Part shown: in pieces, positions 6,627-8,414 of the stretch | How positions within the stretch are numbered: the stretch's first letter is position 1 | Layout of the letters: each line of letters opens with the position of its first letter | Notes under the pieces: model-generated | Told to the model about the DNA's origin: nothing | The model's database searches: none | What the model saw: only the letters and a program-made list of their open reading frames with translations | Translations under genes and position numbers: made by a program | Origin: Desulfovibrionales bacterium GWA2_65_9 | GTDB lineage: Bacteria > Desulfobacterota > Desulfovibrionia > Desulfovibrionales > Desulfovibrionaceae | Assembly: GCA_001799475.1 (NCBI GenBank) | Contig: MGTN01000038.1 | Coordinates: forward strand, 3,183 to 11,596 | Direction: 5' to 3' | DNA length: 8,414 nt

Positions 6627-8318
6627 ATGAAAATCACGCTGCGGAAAAAGGTGCTGGGCCTTATCTTCATGTCCGTGCTGGTGACATCCCTGGGCATCAC
6701 CGCGCTCTCCGCCATGGACATCGTCGCGCGTGGCAATGAGCGGGCCAAGCTGTACCAGGAAACACTCACGTCCGAACGCAAGCAGCAGATCAAGGGCTAT
6801 GTGGAGATGGCGGAGAAGATCGTCAAGACCCTGCCCGCCAAGGATGTCCCGGCGGCCGTCCAGGCCATGCGCTACGGCGACAAGGGCTATGTCTGGCTCC
6901 AGGACTACAACAACATCATGCTGGTCCACCCCGACCCCCGCCTGAGCGGGACGGACCAGTCCAATCTCAAGGACCCCAACGGCATCTTCATCCTCCGGGA
7001 GCTCACCAAGTTGTGCCGTTACAACGGGGAGGGGTTCCTCTATTATTCTTGGAAACTGCCAGGTCAGGAAACGATGCGGCCCAAGCTTTCCTTTGCCAAG
7101 GGCATCCCCAGCAAAAATTGGATCGTCGGCACTGGTCTCTACATCGATGACATCGACGCCGAGGTGGCCAACGAACGGAACAGGATCAAGAATGATGTCA
7201 TCCGCACAATCTCAATGCAGCTGGGCGGAGCCCTGACCATAACGGCGCTGTTCATGGTCCTCGCGACGTATTTCGTCAATCGCTACATCACCGGCCCGCT
7301 GGAAGCCATCTCCAGGACCATGAAGAACTTCAACAACGACCTGACCACCAAGGTGCCGGTGGCCACCAGCGACGAGGTGGGCGAACTGGCAGGCTGGCTC
7401 AACGAGCACCTCGCCAAGCTCCATCAGGTCATCTGGATGGTTTCCGAGGTCACGGGGGAGCTGCATGCCCATGCCGGGACCATCTCCGGCACCATGAACC
7501 AGCAGACCAGCTTCGCCGCCCAGCTCTCCAGCTCCGTGGCCGAGATGACCTCGACCATGGAGGAGTTCTCCTCCACGGCCAGCCAGATCGCGCAGCACAG
7601 CCAGGGCGTTGTGGAGCTGGCCGACAAGACCCTGGCGGACTCCCGGCAGGGCTCTGAAGTGGTGGAGAACCTGACCGCCAAGATCAACGTCATCAACCGG
7701 GACATCCAGGCGAACCTGACCGAGATCGTGGAGCTGGGACGCAAATCGAAGGAAATCAACAAGATCATGGAGATCATCAACGACATCGCCAACCAGACCC
7801 GGCTCATCGCCTTCAACGCCGCGTTGGAAGCGGCCAGCGCGGGCGAGTCCGGCAAGCGCTTCGGGGTCGTGGCCGTGGAGATCCGGCGGCTGGCCGACAA
7901 CGTGGTGGAATCCACCGCAGAGATCGAGGGCAAGATCACCGAGATCCTGGACGCCGTGAACCGCCTGGTCATGTCCTCGGAGAAAACCTCCGTCATGATG
8001 CTGGAGGGCCAGGAGTCCGCGGCGCACACGGTGACCATGCTGACGGACATGGTCGGCGGCGTTGAGGAGGCCACGGATGCGGCCCGGCAGATATCCCTGT
8101 CCATCCAGCAGCAGCAGATCGCCAGCAGCCAGGTGGTCCTGTCCATCAGGGAAATCGAGCAGGGGGTGCGCCAGTCCACGGACTCCGCCCGGCAGACGAA
8201 CATCGTGGCCAGCGAACTGGCTGAATTGTCCGGCAAGCTGAAGGCCCTGGTCACGACGTTCAAGATAAACGCGCTCCAGGAAGACGAGAGCGGCAGCACC
8301 AGGAAACCCAAGGTCTAG
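6627..8318 (+). CDS. Methyl-accepting chemotaxis protein with a periplasmic Cache domain
   Basis: ATG at 6627 follows AAGGAG by six bases. The 563-residue receptor has TM1 at about 9-31 and a periplasmic single-Cache sensor (about 34-190), recognised from YGDKGYVWLQDYNNIMLVHP (83-102) and the later GIPSKNWIVGTGLYIDDID (159-177), a family that commonly binds small organic acids. TM2 at about 197-217 and HAMP at about 218-270 follow, then a long coiled-coil MA signalling domain to about 548. The hairpin tip is ANQTRLIAFNAALEAASAGE (388-407), a variant of QTNILALNAAVEAARAGE: N is replaced by R, L by F, and the trimer-contact positions equivalent to Tsr F373 and R388 are N and S. There is no C-terminal NWETF-type CheR/CheB tether; the chain ends TRKPKV. 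It presumably signals through the two upstream CheW-like proteins to a CheA beyond the window. The ligand is unknown. Confidence 0.94.
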   Translation: MKITLRKKVLGLIFMSVLVTSLGITALSAMDIVARGNERAKLYQETLTSERKQQIKGYVEMAEKIVKTLPAKDVPAAVQAMRYGDKGYVWLQDYNNIMLVHPDPRLSGTDQSNLKDPNGIFILRELTKLCRYNGEGFLYYSWKLPGQETMRPKLSFAKGIPSKNWIVGTGLYIDDIDAEVANERNRIKNDVIRTISMQLGGALTITALFMVLATYFVNRYITGPLEAISRTMKNFNNDLTTKVPVATSDEVGELAGWLNEHLAKLHQVIWMVSEVTGELHAHAGTISGTMNQQTSFAAQLSSSVAEMTSTMEEFSSTASQIAQHSQGVVELADKTLADSRQGSEVVENLTAKINVINRDIQANLTEIVELGRKSKEINKIMEIINDIANQTRLIAFNAALEAASAGESGKRFGVVAVEIRRLADNVVESTAEIEGKITEILDAVNRLVMSSEKTSVMMLEGQESAAHTVTMLTDMVGGVEEATDAARQISLSIQQQQIASSQVVLSIREIEQGVRQSTDSARQTNIVASELAELSGKLKALVTTFKINALQEDESGSTRKPKV

Positions 8319-8321
8319 CTC

Positions 8322-8414
8322 GTGCCAAGCCCAGGCCAAACCATCCGCGTGCTTGTGGTCGATGACAGCAGCAGCACACGCAGGCAGCTCATCGCCACAT
8401 TGACCTCCTCGCCG
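8322..8414 (+). CDS. N-terminus of a CheB- or CheY-like response regulator (3' end missing)
   Basis: GTG at 8322 starts three bases after the receptor stop and runs open to the right edge. The 31 visible residues read MPSPGQTIRVLVVDDSSSTR and continue RQLIATLTSSP. This is the first strand and helix of a receiver domain, with the acidic pair D14/D15. The pattern I-R-V-L-V-V-D-D-S and the position directly behind a chemoreceptor gene favour the receptor methylesterase CheB; a CheY-type regulator is the alternative. An AAGG eight bases upstream lies within the receptor's last codons, so it is part of the same operon. The methylesterase domain, if present, is outside the window. Confidence 0.72.
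   Translation, partial: MPSPGQTIRVLVVDDSSSTRRQLIATLTSSP

Noticed and set aside
7212..8339. A 375-codon minus-strand frame across the chemoreceptor
   Set aside because: Composition is His/Leu/Gly-rich and low-complexity, with no motifs; it is the complement of the clearly coding receptor.

Overview
The window is GC-rich, tightly packed bacterial DNA that is almost entirely signal transduction. The NtrC-type regulators, the style of the sensor kinase, the Cache-MCP and the codon use suggest a sulfate-reducer-like Desulfobacterota, Desulfovibrionales in particular. That placement is an inference from general resemblance, not from a marker gene.

Left part (1-1643, + strand): the 3' portion of an unusual fusion. 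A two-component receiver domain is joined almost directly to the AAA+ and S16 peptidase parts of a Lon protease. The usual Lon N-terminal substrate-binding domain is absent from what can be seen. Its upstream end, with the start codon and the first strand of the receiver, lies outside the window.

Middle-left (1710-2348, + strand): a compact toxin-antitoxin module. A RelE/ParE-family toxin comes first and overlaps an Xre-type HTH antitoxin by 32 bases. A good sigma70-type promoter ends so close to the toxin ATG that the toxin message may be leaderless, and a 7-bp inverted repeat brackets the -35 box. The antitoxin has its own strong Shine-Dalgarno inside the toxin gene.

Middle (2425-5291, - strand): a two-gene operon for a membrane histidine kinase and a sigma54-dependent NtrC-family response regulator, overlapping by 4 bases (ATGA). 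The regulator converges on the toxin-antitoxin module.

Intergenic region 5292-5657 (366 bases): the divergent control region between the kinase operon and the chemosensory operon. It holds a candidate sigma70 promoter for the kinase, a 12-bp palindrome, a nested inverted repeat, a weak sigma54-like site facing the chemosensory genes, and two overlapping alternative hairpins in the presumed leader.

Right part (5658-8414, + strand): a chemosensory operon. It contains a conventional CheW-domain protein, a second CheW-like protein that lacks the central conserved loop (4-base overlap), a Cache-HAMP-MA chemoreceptor with a non-canonical hairpin tip, and, running off the edge, the receiver N-terminus of a CheB- or CheY-like protein. 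The remaining genes of the array (CheA, CheR and others) would be expected beyond the right edge.

Working model (inference): the kinase/regulator pair may control the divergent chemosensory operon. The receiver of the Lon fusion belongs to the same NtrC-like receiver type, so it could share a kinase with this system. The Lon fusion, a possible phosphorylation-gated protease, is the most novel item in the window.
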